A stretch of DNA of 64,000 bases, taken from NCBI RefSeq assembly GCF_003385595.1, contig NZ_QNUE01000007.1:124001-188000 (forward strand). The letters are read 5' to 3'. The notes under the pieces are model-generated. The model did not search any database and was not told where the DNA came from. It saw only the letters and a list, made by a program, of their open reading frames with translations. Shown in pieces: positions 16,716 through 23,724 of the stretch. This stretch comes from Chryseobacterium flavum. GTDB taxonomy: Bacteria; Bacteroidota; Bacteroidia; Flavobacteriales; Weeksellaceae. Within the stretch, counting starts at the first letter, position 1, and every line of letters begins with the position of its first letter. The translations under genes were made by a program, and so were the position numbers.

Positions 16716-17103
16716 AATAATTTTTCTTAGTATTATTCGAGGCTATCAGATAAAGTATAATACTTTCCTTTTAGACACAACAGACAACTTTTCACCTTGT
16801 TATGGATCCGTTAGTCATCTGAATTCAGTGTATGCAGCAAGGTTATGAAATTCTGAATGCCAGATTAATTAAAATGTGGAATTTAATTTTCAATTGTATG
16901 CCTAAGCTCGGTAATACCGAAGTAATTATATTGTTTTTGAATAGCATTAACAGGATATCAGATTAATAAAAAGTACATTTGTAAGGAGATCTGATACGGT
17001 CTCTTGTATTGGTTTTTATTTCATTTGAGAAGGCTGATCTTATGCAATGATACTATAACTTTCACAGAATAGTAATGATTTGTTTATACCAGTAAACAAG
17101 CAA
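16716..17103. other. Intergenic region without recognised features
   Basis: 388 bases between convergent genes (MFS on plus, MerR on minus). I see no reading frame with codon structure, no strong hairpin with a T-tract and no tRNA. The sequence is AT-rich with short imperfect repeats only. Confidence 0.4.
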
Positions 17104-17436
17104 TTAACTTTTCTTGTTCTGTAGTTTGTGCAATGTATCTAATGTGTTTTCAATCATTTCCATACGTTTTTGTACTTTTTCTGCAGAAGCATCTAGAGTA
17201 TAACCTTCTTCCATTAATTCTTTTATGAGAAGCATTTTTTTAATATTTTCATAATTATAGCGCCGGTTTTTACCTTCCTCCTCCGTCATACTGGAGATAA
17301 TGGCTTTGTCTTCCCAGTAACGTATCTGCCTGGTTGGAATACCTGTTATCTGTGATACCTCACCAATACCGACAACGAGTTTATCTAAAAAGTAAGAGTC
17401 AAATGAAAGGTTTTTATTTTCTTCTTTTTTTTTCAT
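17104..17436 (-). CDS. MerR family transcriptional regulator
   Basis: 110 residues. The winged HTH of MerR proteins is at about 20-75: VGIGEVSQITGIPTRQIRYWEDKAIISS, then RRYNYENIKKMLLIKELMEEGYTLDASAEKVQ. A short coiled coil (MIENTLDTLHKLQN) ends the protein, and there is no effector domain or metal-binding cysteine, so it is a minimal member. It is divergent from the gene at 17538. The intergenic region has two copies of a 17-bp palindrome placed one at each transcription start, suggesting autoregulation and control of the neighbour. Confidence 0.88.
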   Translation of the reverse strand: MKKKEENKNLSFDSYFLDKLVVGIGEVSQITGIPTRQIRYWEDKAIISSMTEEEGKNRRYNYENIKKMLLIKELMEEGYTLDASAEKVQKRMEMIENTLDTLHKLQNKKS

Positions 17437-17453
17437 TTGTAAATAATTTACAA
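17437..17453. promoter_or_regulatory. Palindromic operator A at merR
   Basis: The perfect palindrome TTGTAAATAATTTACAA directly abuts the merR start codon. An identical copy lies 57 bp away. Confidence 0.65.
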
Positions 17454-17459
17454 TTAATG

Positions 17460-17490
17460 TTGCAAATATAAAATATTAGTTGTTAATTTG
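17460..17490 (+). promoter_or_regulatory. Rightward promoter of the 17538 gene
   Basis: TTG (17460-17462), 20 bases, TTAATTTG (17483-17490), one mismatch to TAnnTTTG. It interleaves with the leftward merR promoter, and operator B starts 1-3 bases after it. Confidence 0.5.
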
Positions 17491-17493
17491 CAA
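17463..17493 (-). promoter_or_regulatory. Leftward promoter of merR
   Basis: On the minus strand TTG (17491-17493) and TATATTTG (17463-17470) are separated by exactly 20 bases, a perfect consensus. Confidence 0.65.
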
Positions 17494-17512
17494 TTGTAAA
17501 TAATTTACAATT
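17492..17512. promoter_or_regulatory. Palindromic operator B between merR and the 17538 gene
   Basis: A 21-bp perfect palindrome containing the same 17-mer as operator A (17494-17510). It covers the merR -33 element and the presumed start of the rightward transcript. Confidence 0.65.
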
Positions 17513-17537
17513 ATTGATAATTAAAAACAATTAAAGT

Positions 17538-18599
17538 ATGAAAAAGGCAATTGCAGTTTTAGTAGTAGCAATTATAACTTTAACATCAACGATTATGGCA
17601 ATGAAACCTGAATATTTAACAAATGCATGTATGAAAAAGAATGATTATAATTTACAAGTTGGGCTTGAGGCATTTCAGAAAATTGTGAAAATTCCTGATG
17701 GTTATTTATTTCAGTCCGTAAATGAAGTAAAAGCTGATGGAGTACAGGCTCATTTGTTCCGATTTGAAAAAACTGAAAATAAAGGTTTACAAAAAGAACA
17801 TTTTTCATTCATTATTTCAGAAAATGACAATTGTATTTTAGGCTTTACTATGATGGATAAGAAATATTCTAACGTTAAAATGGTTTCAAAGGCAGAAACG
17901 GAAAAGATCGCAAAGAATTTTTTATTGAAGTTAGACCTCTTTTTAGCAGAAAATCTGAGAAATCTTTGGATAGAAAGACATGACGAAGAGATTATGATTG
18001 ACGGAAAAAAGGTTCTTGTGTCAGGAATGAAATATAAATGCTATAATGCTTCACGAAATGATTATGCGTGGGTAATTGTTGGCTTCGACGGATCTATAAT
18101 TACTTTTGAACGTAATATAAAATGGAATAATAGTGAACATAAACGGATAACAGAAAAATGGCTGCATGATAACTGGTTAATAGAAAATTTAAGTACAGAA
18201 AAGCAAGAATTAAGAAAGCTTGTAGAAGAAACTTTTATAAACGGAGCTTTAAATAAACTTGAAGTAGAAGAAATGTTAAGAGGATTTCACCCTGATTTTG
18301 CCATATTGATAGCCAAAGAACATGAGCTTTTCCGTCTTCAGCTCCATGATTGGATGAAAGTAGTTGAAAATTATAAAAACTCTTCTGAAAAAGTGAAATC
18401 CGGAATCAGAAACCTTGATTATACTATTGATGTAATGGATGTTACAGGAAATACAGCCATAGTAAAAGCACAGCTGTTCAGAGATCATAAGATCATTATT
18501 ACAGATTATCTCTCTTATATAAAATATCCTGATGGCTGGAAAGCTGTAGCTAAAATATCTAATGAGCATATTGCAAACCCTTTACATCTTACCCTTTAA
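17538..18599 (+). CDS. Exported protein with C-terminal NTF2-like (lumazine-binding type) domain
   Basis: 353 residues. It has a signal peptide (MKKAIAVLVVAIITLTSTIMA). The N-terminal half (about 25-210) is a mixed alpha/beta region I do not recognise. The C-terminal part (about 220-350) has the pattern VEETFINGALNKLEVEEMLRGFHPDFAI, then YTIDVMDVTGNTAIVKAQLFRDHKIIITDYLSYIKYPDGWKAVAKI, matching the NTF2-like fold of the putative lumazine-binding family. The function is unknown. It is divergent from merR with shared operators, so it is probably the regulator's target, and is followed after 48 bases by an isochorismatase-like gene that may be co-transcribed. Confidence 0.65.
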   Translation: MKKAIAVLVVAIITLTSTIMAMKPEYLTNACMKKNDYNLQVGLEAFQKIVKIPDGYLFQSVNEVKADGVQAHLFRFEKTENKGLQKEHFSFIISENDNCILGFTMMDKKYSNVKMVSKAETEKIAKNFLLKLDLFLAENLRNLWIERHDEEIMIDGKKVLVSGMKYKCYNASRNDYAWVIVGFDGSIITFERNIKWNNSEHKRITEKWLHDNWLIENLSTEKQELRKLVEETFINGALNKLEVEEMLRGFHPDFAILIAKEHELFRLQLHDWMKVVENYKNSSEKVKSGIRNLDYTIDVMDVTGNTAIVKAQLFRDHKIIITDYLSYIKYPDGWKAVAKISNEHIANPLHLTL

Positions 18600-18647
18600 A
18601 TTATCCATAATGAAAACTATTATTCTAATTATATAAATATTTTAAGC

Positions 18648-19259
18648 ATGAATAACACACAGGCACAGATAGAAAAATCAGCTCTTATTCTTATTGAAAC
18701 TCAGAATGAATGGATGCATACAGATGGGAAATTAAGAAAAGCATTAGTCAGAGATGAACAAATGATGCTTAACTCGATTCTCAATATTGAAAAAATATTG
18801 AAATATGCCAGAAATAACGGCATCACGGTTATCCATGTAGGTTTACGTTTTGAGAGTGGATATCCTGAGTTAGGCGGCGGAAAAAGCGGTTTGCGTAAAG
18901 CAATTCCAAACGCGGGAACATTCCTTGTGAGTGAATTTGGGTCTTATTTTTTTGAAACTGTAAAGCCAATTGAAGGTGAATTTATTGTAAGCGGACGCAC
19001 AGGAGCAAGCGCCTTTACAGGTTCAAATCTGGATGCTTATTTACGAAATAATAGAATAGAAAACATTTACCTGGCTGGTTATGCAACCCATGTCTGCGTG
19101 GAAAGTACTCTGAGAGACGGACATGAAAGAAGTTATAATACATATGTATTGTCAGATGCGACATCAGCTTTTGATCATGCACAACAGGAGTATTTTCTGA
19201 ATGATATTGTACACCATTTTGGTGAACATTTAAATACTGAACAGTTTATCAGTAAGTAA
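18648..19259 (+). CDS. Isochorismatase-family hydrolase with altered catalytic residues
   Basis: 203 residues of the cysteine-hydrolase fold: ALILIETQNEWMHTDGK at the start, VSGRTGASAFTGSNLDAYL in the middle, and the nucleophile Cys in YATHVCVESTLRDG with the usual following TYVLSDAT. Family members use an Asp-Lys-Cys triad. Here the Asp position (IDxQN) is Glu and the Lys position (KxxxSAF) is Arg, while Cys is kept. Compare the orthodox paralogue at 58700, which has DVQNDY and KHFPNSF. Activity may therefore differ. It probably shares a transcript with the 17538 gene. Confidence 0.8.
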   Translation: MNNTQAQIEKSALILIETQNEWMHTDGKLRKALVRDEQMMLNSILNIEKILKYARNNGITVIHVGLRFESGYPELGGGKSGLRKAIPNAGTFLVSEFGSYFFETVKPIEGEFIVSGRTGASAFTGSNLDAYLRNNRIENIYLAGYATHVCVESTLRDGHERSYNTYVLSDATSAFDHAQQEYFLNDIVHHFGEHLNTEQFISK

Positions 19260-19354
19260 ATTAAATTGATCTGGTAATTTGTTGCTATATCAAAGCAAAG
19301 AGTTTATGTTGCAAATTATTTTTAATGTTCAAGCTTTTTATAAAGTAAACACCA

Positions 19355-19609
19355 TTATAAAACCTGAAGTTCATTAAAAACTTCAATAATTGCTTCAATA
19401 AGCTCCTTTTCTATTGGAAAAGCTGGAGAAGCATCATGTATATTGGGGAGTATCGCCCGCAGGTTCCCCTGATCATCACGTTCAAAAACAACATCTGTAT
19501 CATGTATATTGACAGAGAGCTTATAACCATAGGAAAATGTAGCGAGACGTCCGTTGAAAAGGAGTTCTTTTCCTTTATAAATGACGGGTAATTCGAATTG
19601 ATGTTCCAT
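19355..19609 (-). CDS. Hypothetical protein
   Basis: 84 residues, no known domain. The first 60 residues are predicted beta-rich (ELPVIYKGKELLFNGRLATFSYGYKLSVNI, DVVFERDDQGNLRAILP) and the last 20 helical (IEKELIEAIIEVFNELQVL). It has no signal peptide or cysteine. Codon structure looks real and it lies in line with the XRE gene on the same strand, 72 bases downstream of it. Confidence 0.55.
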   Translation of the reverse strand: MEHQFELPVIYKGKELLFNGRLATFSYGYKLSVNIHDTDVVFERDDQGNLRAILPNIHDASPAFPIEKELIEAIIEVFNELQVL

Positions 19610-19681
19610 TAAATTTCTAAATCCATGTAAAGTTCGGAAATCTTATCTAAATGTTATATAAAAATATTTCGGAAAAATCTG

Positions 19682-19987
19682 TTAGAGTGCAATAATCTTT
19701 AGAATGTTATCCAGTTTTGTCCGGAGCTCCTTATTTTCTTTCTCTAAGATTATAATATAGTCTTCTCTGTTTTCCATACTTTTCTTAGAGGTATACTTAT
19801 CATCATAAATTTCCTCAACAGGCACTTTCAGGAACTTTGCAATCTTTTTCCAGTCATCTTTAGATATTTTTACAGATCCATTTTCTTTTCTGTTGTAGTT
19901 GGATGTATCTATTCCGAGTATATCAGCAATCTCTTTTTGGGTAAACCCTTTCTGTTTTCTTATAGCGTATAGCTTTTCTTTTCTCAT
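19682..19987 (-). CDS. XRE family HTH regulator with C-terminal coiled coil
   Basis: 101 residues. The N-terminal HTH_3 domain reads LYAIRKQKGFTQKEIADILGIDTSNYNRKENGSVKISKDDWKKIAKFLKVPVEEIY. The last 35 residues (EDYIIILEKENKELRTKLDNILKII) form a leucine-rich coiled coil, likely for dimerisation. There is no toxin-like neighbour, so antitoxin function is not indicated. The divergent region to the AraC gene contains TTACAAA (19998-20004) and TTTGTAA (20022-20028) as an inverted pair. Confidence 0.85.
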   Translation of the reverse strand: MRKEKLYAIRKQKGFTQKEIADILGIDTSNYNRKENGSVKISKDDWKKIAKFLKVPVEEIYDDKYTSKKSMENREDYIIILEKENKELRTKLDNILKIIAL

Positions 19988-20060
19988 ATTTTATTTTTTA
20001 CAAATATGCATAAATTAAAATTTTGTAATTTAATTTTTTATATTGAAAATTTAAGTATGT

Positions 20061-20930
20061 ATGGAGGATTTTATTATTGAGCCTTTTCTACATCCTGATA
20101 ACAGCAATCAGTTTATAAATACCAAAAATATATCAGATTTGTTATCAGTACGGTCTGCTGAACTTTTTAAACCTCACAAAACCCGGTTTAACTGTATTCA
20201 TCTTTTTTACGAGGGTTCAGGAGTATTTACTTTAGATTTTAAGGAGCTGGAAGTCAAAGAAAAGCATATATTATTTGTTTCAACGAATCAGATCAGTCAG
20301 TTCCATGCACCTGTAACTTACAAAAGCAGAGTGCTGATTTTTACTGATGATTTCCTTTGTAAGAGCAGCCTTCAGACTCAGTTCTTCGGACAGGCCAGTC
20401 TTTTTAATGATCCGTTAAGTTTGCCTTATTTTGAATTAGGAGACAGGTTTGAAGAAATTTCTTCCTTATTTACCTGTATTGAAAAAGAATTGAAGAGACC
20501 TTATAATGAAATACAGACCACAATATTGAATAACTACTTATTCAATATACTGCTGATGACAGAAAGCTTATCAGGCATGGCTAATATCAGTTTGGACGTT
20601 TGTGGAAACAAGATTCTGGTTTCAAAGTTTAAATCACTGGTTAATAAGAATCTGTACAGGCAAAACAGTCTGGAGCATTACAGCTATGAATTGGGAGTTG
20701 GTTTACGTAGTCTTCAAAATGCTTTTTTGCAGGTTGAGAAGCAAAGCCCTAAACAATGGCTGATCAACCGGATGATTTTAGAAATTAAAAGAAACCTGAT
20801 GTATAATGAAATGAGCATAAGTGAAATTGCCTACCAATTAGGTTTTAAAGAGGTGACCAATTTTACAAAATTTTTTAAGTCGAAAGAAGGAATAACTCCA
20901 ACAGAATTCAGAAAGGAGTATCACAGGTAG
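20061..20930 (+). CDS. AraC family transcriptional regulator
   Basis: 289 residues. An N-terminal cupin-type domain (about 20-150, HLFYEGSGVFTLDF) is followed by the C-terminal HTH pair: LEHYSYELGVGLRSLQNAFLQVEKQSPKQWLINRMILEIKRNL and MSISEIAYQLGFKEVTNFTKFFKSKEGITPTEFRKEY. No obvious target gene is adjacent; it is divergent from an XRE regulator. Confidence 0.87.
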   Translation: MEDFIIEPFLHPDNSNQFINTKNISDLLSVRSAELFKPHKTRFNCIHLFYEGSGVFTLDFKELEVKEKHILFVSTNQISQFHAPVTYKSRVLIFTDDFLCKSSLQTQFFGQASLFNDPLSLPYFELGDRFEEISSLFTCIEKELKRPYNEIQTTILNNYLFNILLMTESLSGMANISLDVCGNKILVSKFKSLVNKNLYRQNSLEHYSYELGVGLRSLQNAFLQVEKQSPKQWLINRMILEIKRNLMYNEMSISEIAYQLGFKEVTNFTKFFKSKEGITPTEFRKEYHR

Positions 20931-21085
20931 TTTTTTACCATTTTTATACGTATTTGTATCAAAAATAAAATACTTATAGAAGCTATTTTTGCAATACAAG
21001 TAATTGTAATATTTAAATAATAATTTATAAAATGAATTGATTGGTTCATTTTTATTGAAGATATTTTTTTTTCATCATTTGTGTT

Positions 21086-21115
21086 AAAGCTGCATCTCTA
21101 GCGGGATGTAGCTTT
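21086..21115 (+). terminator. Terminator hairpin
   Basis: Eleven-bp arms AAAGCTGCATC / GATGTAGCTTT (one G-U pair) followed by TTACTT. It lies 155 bases after the AraC stop and upstream of the tRNA. Confidence 0.6.
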
Positions 21116-21230
21116 TTACTTATGGCGTTTTGCATTGCCCTCGGGAAATGTCTGTACATAAAAAATATTGAGGTCAATATTCACCCGGGTTTTGCAGGAT
21201 CAAAATAATATGTAACTTTATCATTTGAAA

Positions 21231-21302
21231 GGCCCCATAGTTCAATGGATAGAATAGAAGTTTCCTAAACTTTAGATCCAAGTTCGATTCTTGGTGGGGC
21301 TA
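21231..21302 (+). tRNA. tRNA-Arg (anticodon CCU)
   Basis: A 72-base cloverleaf: acceptor GGCCCCA with TGGGGCT (first pair G-U), D arm GTTC...GAAT, anticodon stem GAAGT/ACTTT with loop TTCCTAA giving anticodon CCT, T arm CCAAG-TTCGATT-CTTGG, discriminator A. CCA is not encoded. It reads AGG codons. No integrase or attachment duplication is visible at its 3' end. Confidence 0.93.
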
Positions 21303-21315
21303 CTAGACAAAAGAA

Positions 21316-21334
21316 CCCACCCTTTAGGGGTGGG
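21316..21334 (+). terminator. Hairpin after tRNA-Arg
   Basis: CCCACCC / GGGTGGG with a 5-base loop, 13 bases after the tRNA. There is no T-tract directly behind it, so it may be a processing or stop structure. Confidence 0.45.
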
Positions 21335-21380
21335 ATTCAATAGATAAAACATCTCATTTTTTTAATTAGACAACAATAAA

Positions 21381-21405
21381 AAGCACAGCCGACAATGCTG
21401 TGCTT
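21381..21405. terminator. Bidirectional terminator
   Basis: AAGCACAGC / GCTGTGCTT with a 7-base loop, flanked by T-tracts in both directions (AAATTTTTATTT to the right, TTTTTATTG on the minus strand). It separates the tRNA from the epoxide hydrolase. Confidence 0.7.
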
Positions 21406-21537
21406 AAATTTTTATTTCAAATTTAATTGCAATTTCAATGTTGAGAAAAGCAAAAAAAGTTTCCACTTCGATTATTTTACATAGTAAATGTACAAATAAT
21501 TTTAATACGAAATGTGAACTTAATGTTAAAATTAACA

Positions 21538-21565
21538 ACTTATCCACATTTTATTGTGGATAAGT
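21538..21565. other. Inverted pair of perfect DnaA boxes
   Basis: TTATCCACA at 21540-21548 and its reverse complement at 21555-21563 form an 11-bp inverted repeat with loop TTTTAT inside AT-rich DNA. It lies just after the epoxide hydrolase stop. It may bind DnaA, or may simply be a hairpin at the gene end. Confidence 0.4.
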
Positions 21566-21591
21566 CTTCTTATCTGTATCAGGCAATCAGG

Positions 21592-22698
21592 TTAGGCAGA
21601 ATAGAAAAATGTTCTTAGCTCATTCGCAAAAACCTGTGGTAGTTCCAAAGCAGCAAAATGACCGCCTTCATTCATCTTTTTGAAGCTTGCCACATTCACG
21701 AAACGTTCCGCCCATTCTTCAGGAAACTGGGCTTCCCGGGGAAATACAGCAATACCAGCCGGTACATTTGTTTTCTGCGGTGCTTGTGCGCCTCCCCATA
21801 ACGTGCTGGCATCAGCTTTATACATTCTTACAGATGATCCTATAGTCTGGGTTACCCAGTAAATCATAATATTTGTAAGAAGTTCATCCCTTCCTCCGAA
21901 TGCTGTTTCTATCATTTCAGGAGAAGCTCCTGCATTTATAAAGCTGATAATCCATGCGGCAAGCCCGGCAGGGGAGTCATTTAATCCGTATGCAATAGAT
22001 TGAGGCTTGGTAGAATGTACCATCGCATAGGCTCCTTCACTATACCACCATTGCTGAACAAGCTGTGCGAACTCTTTTTCATCTTCACTCATACTTGCCG
22101 GGTCTTCCTGCCCCCTGGGATAACCTACATCTGTTAAATGAACAGCCTCCATCACTTCTGGATATTTTGAGGCCAGTGCTTTCACAACACCCATGCCTAT
22201 GTCACCTCCTGCAGCACAAAACTTCTCATAGCCAAGGATATCTGTCATCAGCCTTTTCCAAAGGTCGGCTACTTCTCCGCTGCTGAGGGCTGTTTTATCG
22301 GAAAAGCCAAATCCGGGGATTGAAGGAATAATAAGATCAAAACTTTGTTCCCCCTCTGTAAGTAAAGGAATAATTTTATGAAAACGATAGTAGCTGTCCG
22401 GCCAGCCATGCGTAAGTATCAATGCTTTGGGATCAGGGCCCTTCCCCCTGATATATTGGAAGTGGATCAAAATTCCGTTTATCCGGACTGTATACTGAGG
22501 ATGTTGATTCAATTGCTGTTCATGCATCTTCCAGTCGTACTCATTCATCCAATATTCGGTGAGTCCTTTAAGGTAAGTCTCATTGGTACCGTAGTTCCAG
22601 CCTGCCCCCTCGGCTTCTCCCGGCCATCGGGTGTTTTGCAGGCGGTTTTTCAAGTCTGATATTACGGTTTCGGGAATGTTAACAGTAAATGGTTCCAT
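21592..22698 (-). CDS. Epoxide hydrolase family protein (alpha/beta hydrolase with EHN domain)
   Basis: 368 residues from MEPFTVNIPETVISDLKNRLQNTRWPG (22698). The longer frame to 22761 adds an unconserved tail. The N-terminal EHN domain is followed by the alpha/beta hydrolase core: oxyanion HGWPDSYYRFHK, IPGFGFSDK, nucleophile Asp in AAGGDIGMGVVKAL, and the final His in NEGGHFAALELP. Such enzymes open epoxides to diols through an ester intermediate. Natural substrate unknown. It is divergent from the NAD(P)-binding protein at 23033. Confidence 0.88.
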   Translation of the reverse strand: MEPFTVNIPETVISDLKNRLQNTRWPGEAEGAGWNYGTNETYLKGLTEYWMNEYDWKMHEQQLNQHPQYTVRINGILIHFQYIRGKGPDPKALILTHGWPDSYYRFHKIIPLLTEGEQSFDLIIPSIPGFGFSDKTALSSGEVADLWKRLMTDILGYEKFCAAGGDIGMGVVKALASKYPEVMEAVHLTDVGYPRGQEDPASMSEDEKEFAQLVQQWWYSEGAYAMVHSTKPQSIAYGLNDSPAGLAAWIISFINAGASPEMIETAFGGRDELLTNIMIYWVTQTIGSSVRMYKADASTLWGGAQAPQKTNVPAGIAVFPREAQFPEEWAERFVNVASFKKMNEGGHFAALELPQVFANELRTFFYSA

Positions 22699-23032
22699 TT
22701 TATATATTTTATTTTGGTGTATCGGATTATAATAATATATTGATAATAAGAATGTTATCAAAGTTAAAGACTTTGCAGATTAAATTATGTTGACAAAATC
22801 ATAAATTTTTATTTTTTAATCATAAAAGTGTAACTTTGATTTATTAAAATCTGATAATAACATATCATTCTTATTCAGGTATATTCTTAAACCTGAAAGC
22901 TTTGGTTCGATTTTCTGAACCCAATACATCTGTATATAAAAAATAATAAAAGACAGTATGTCTTGTAATTTCAATGGCTGGTAATGTTTAGCTGGCTGTT
23001 GATTCCTTATATCCAATATTAAAAGAATCATC
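22699..23032. other. Divergent intergenic region
   Basis: 334 AT-rich bases between the epoxide hydrolase and the 23033 gene. A minus-strand frame at 22816-23034 has no protein-like character and would end in the promoter region. I see no strong hairpin or perfect promoter. Confidence 0.4.
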
Positions 23033-23668
23033 ATGAATAACTATAAAGCTGCCGTAATCGGCGGAACGGGAAAATCCGGACAATACCTGGTAGAAAACCT
23101 TCTTAAGAAAGGTTATTCCATTAAACTATTATTAAGACATCCGGAAAATTTTACAATCCGAAGTTCTTTGATTGAGGTTGTAAAAGGAGATGCTAGAGAT
23201 AAAAATGCGATCCATTCATTGATCCGGGGTTGTGACGTTGTAATGAGCACATTAGGGCAACCTAAAGGAGAGAAGTCTATATTTTCTGATGCTGCAAGAA
23301 ATATAATCCGGGCAATGGATCATTTTAAGATCAAGCGCTATATTGTAACTACCGGACTGAGTGTCAATACATCATCTGATCGCAAAAATGGAAGGATTAA
23401 AATGGCTACAGGCTGGATGTATCAGCATTATCCGGAGACAACCGCAGATAAGCAAAAAGAATATGAACTCCTTCTGGAAAGTAATCTGGACTGGACTTTG
23501 GTGAGATTGCCTTTAATCTCTCTTACAGAAGAACATTTTACAACCGCGGTAAGTCTTACCGACTGTAAAGGTGAAAATATCAGTGCCGCAGATCTTGCCG
23601 GATTTCTGATTTCACAGATTGAAGCCTCTGCATACTGCAGGAAAGCTCCGTTTCTTTATAATGTTTAA
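23033..23668 (+). CDS. NAD(P)-binding, NmrA/SDR-a5-like protein
   Basis: 211 residues. The Rossmann motif GGTGKSGQYLVENLLKKGY is at the N terminus, followed by LLLRHPENF, VVKGDARDKNAI and VVMSTLGQP, and ALxTGLSVN-type IVTTGLSVN. The C-terminal region has DWTLVRLPLI, as in atypical SDRs that act as NADPH sensors or flavin/biliverdin-type reductases. Catalytic YxxxK is not evident, so a dehydrogenase role is uncertain. Confidence 0.8.
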   Translation: MNNYKAAVIGGTGKSGQYLVENLLKKGYSIKLLLRHPENFTIRSSLIEVVKGDARDKNAIHSLIRGCDVVMSTLGQPKGEKSIFSDAARNIIRAMDHFKIKRYIVTTGLSVNTSSDRKNGRIKMATGWMYQHYPETTADKQKEYELLLESNLDWTLVRLPLISLTEEHFTTAVSLTDCKGENISAADLAGFLISQIEASAYCRKAPFLYNV

Positions 23669-23693
23669 TAGTATCCGGCTATTGTGGATAAAA

Positions 23694-23721
23694 AAACAGA
23701 GAGCCCTAAAGCTCTCTGTTT
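23694..23721. terminator. Bidirectional terminator between converging genes
   Basis: Eleven-bp perfect arms (AAACAGAGAGC and its complement) with a 6-base loop, between the stops of the 23033 gene and uvrA. Confidence 0.7.
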
Positions 23722-23724
23722 GTA

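Noticed and set aside
18648..19259. MerR-linked genes as a toxin-antitoxin or defence island
   Set aside because: The stretch 17104-20930 has several small regulators, but no nuclease, toxin, or phage-defence domain could be identified.
21231..21302. tRNA-Arg as an integration site for a mobile element
   Set aside because: No integrase, no direct repeat of the tRNA 3' end and ordinary neighbours on both sides.
21538..21565. Chromosomal origin of replication
   Set aside because: Only two DnaA boxes are present and no dnaA, gidA or similar genes are near; kept only as a DnaA-box pair.
22816..23034. 72-residue minus-strand frame between epoxide hydrolase and the 23033 gene
   Set aside because: No conservation pattern or ribosome-binding context, and it fills a region that must hold divergent promoters.
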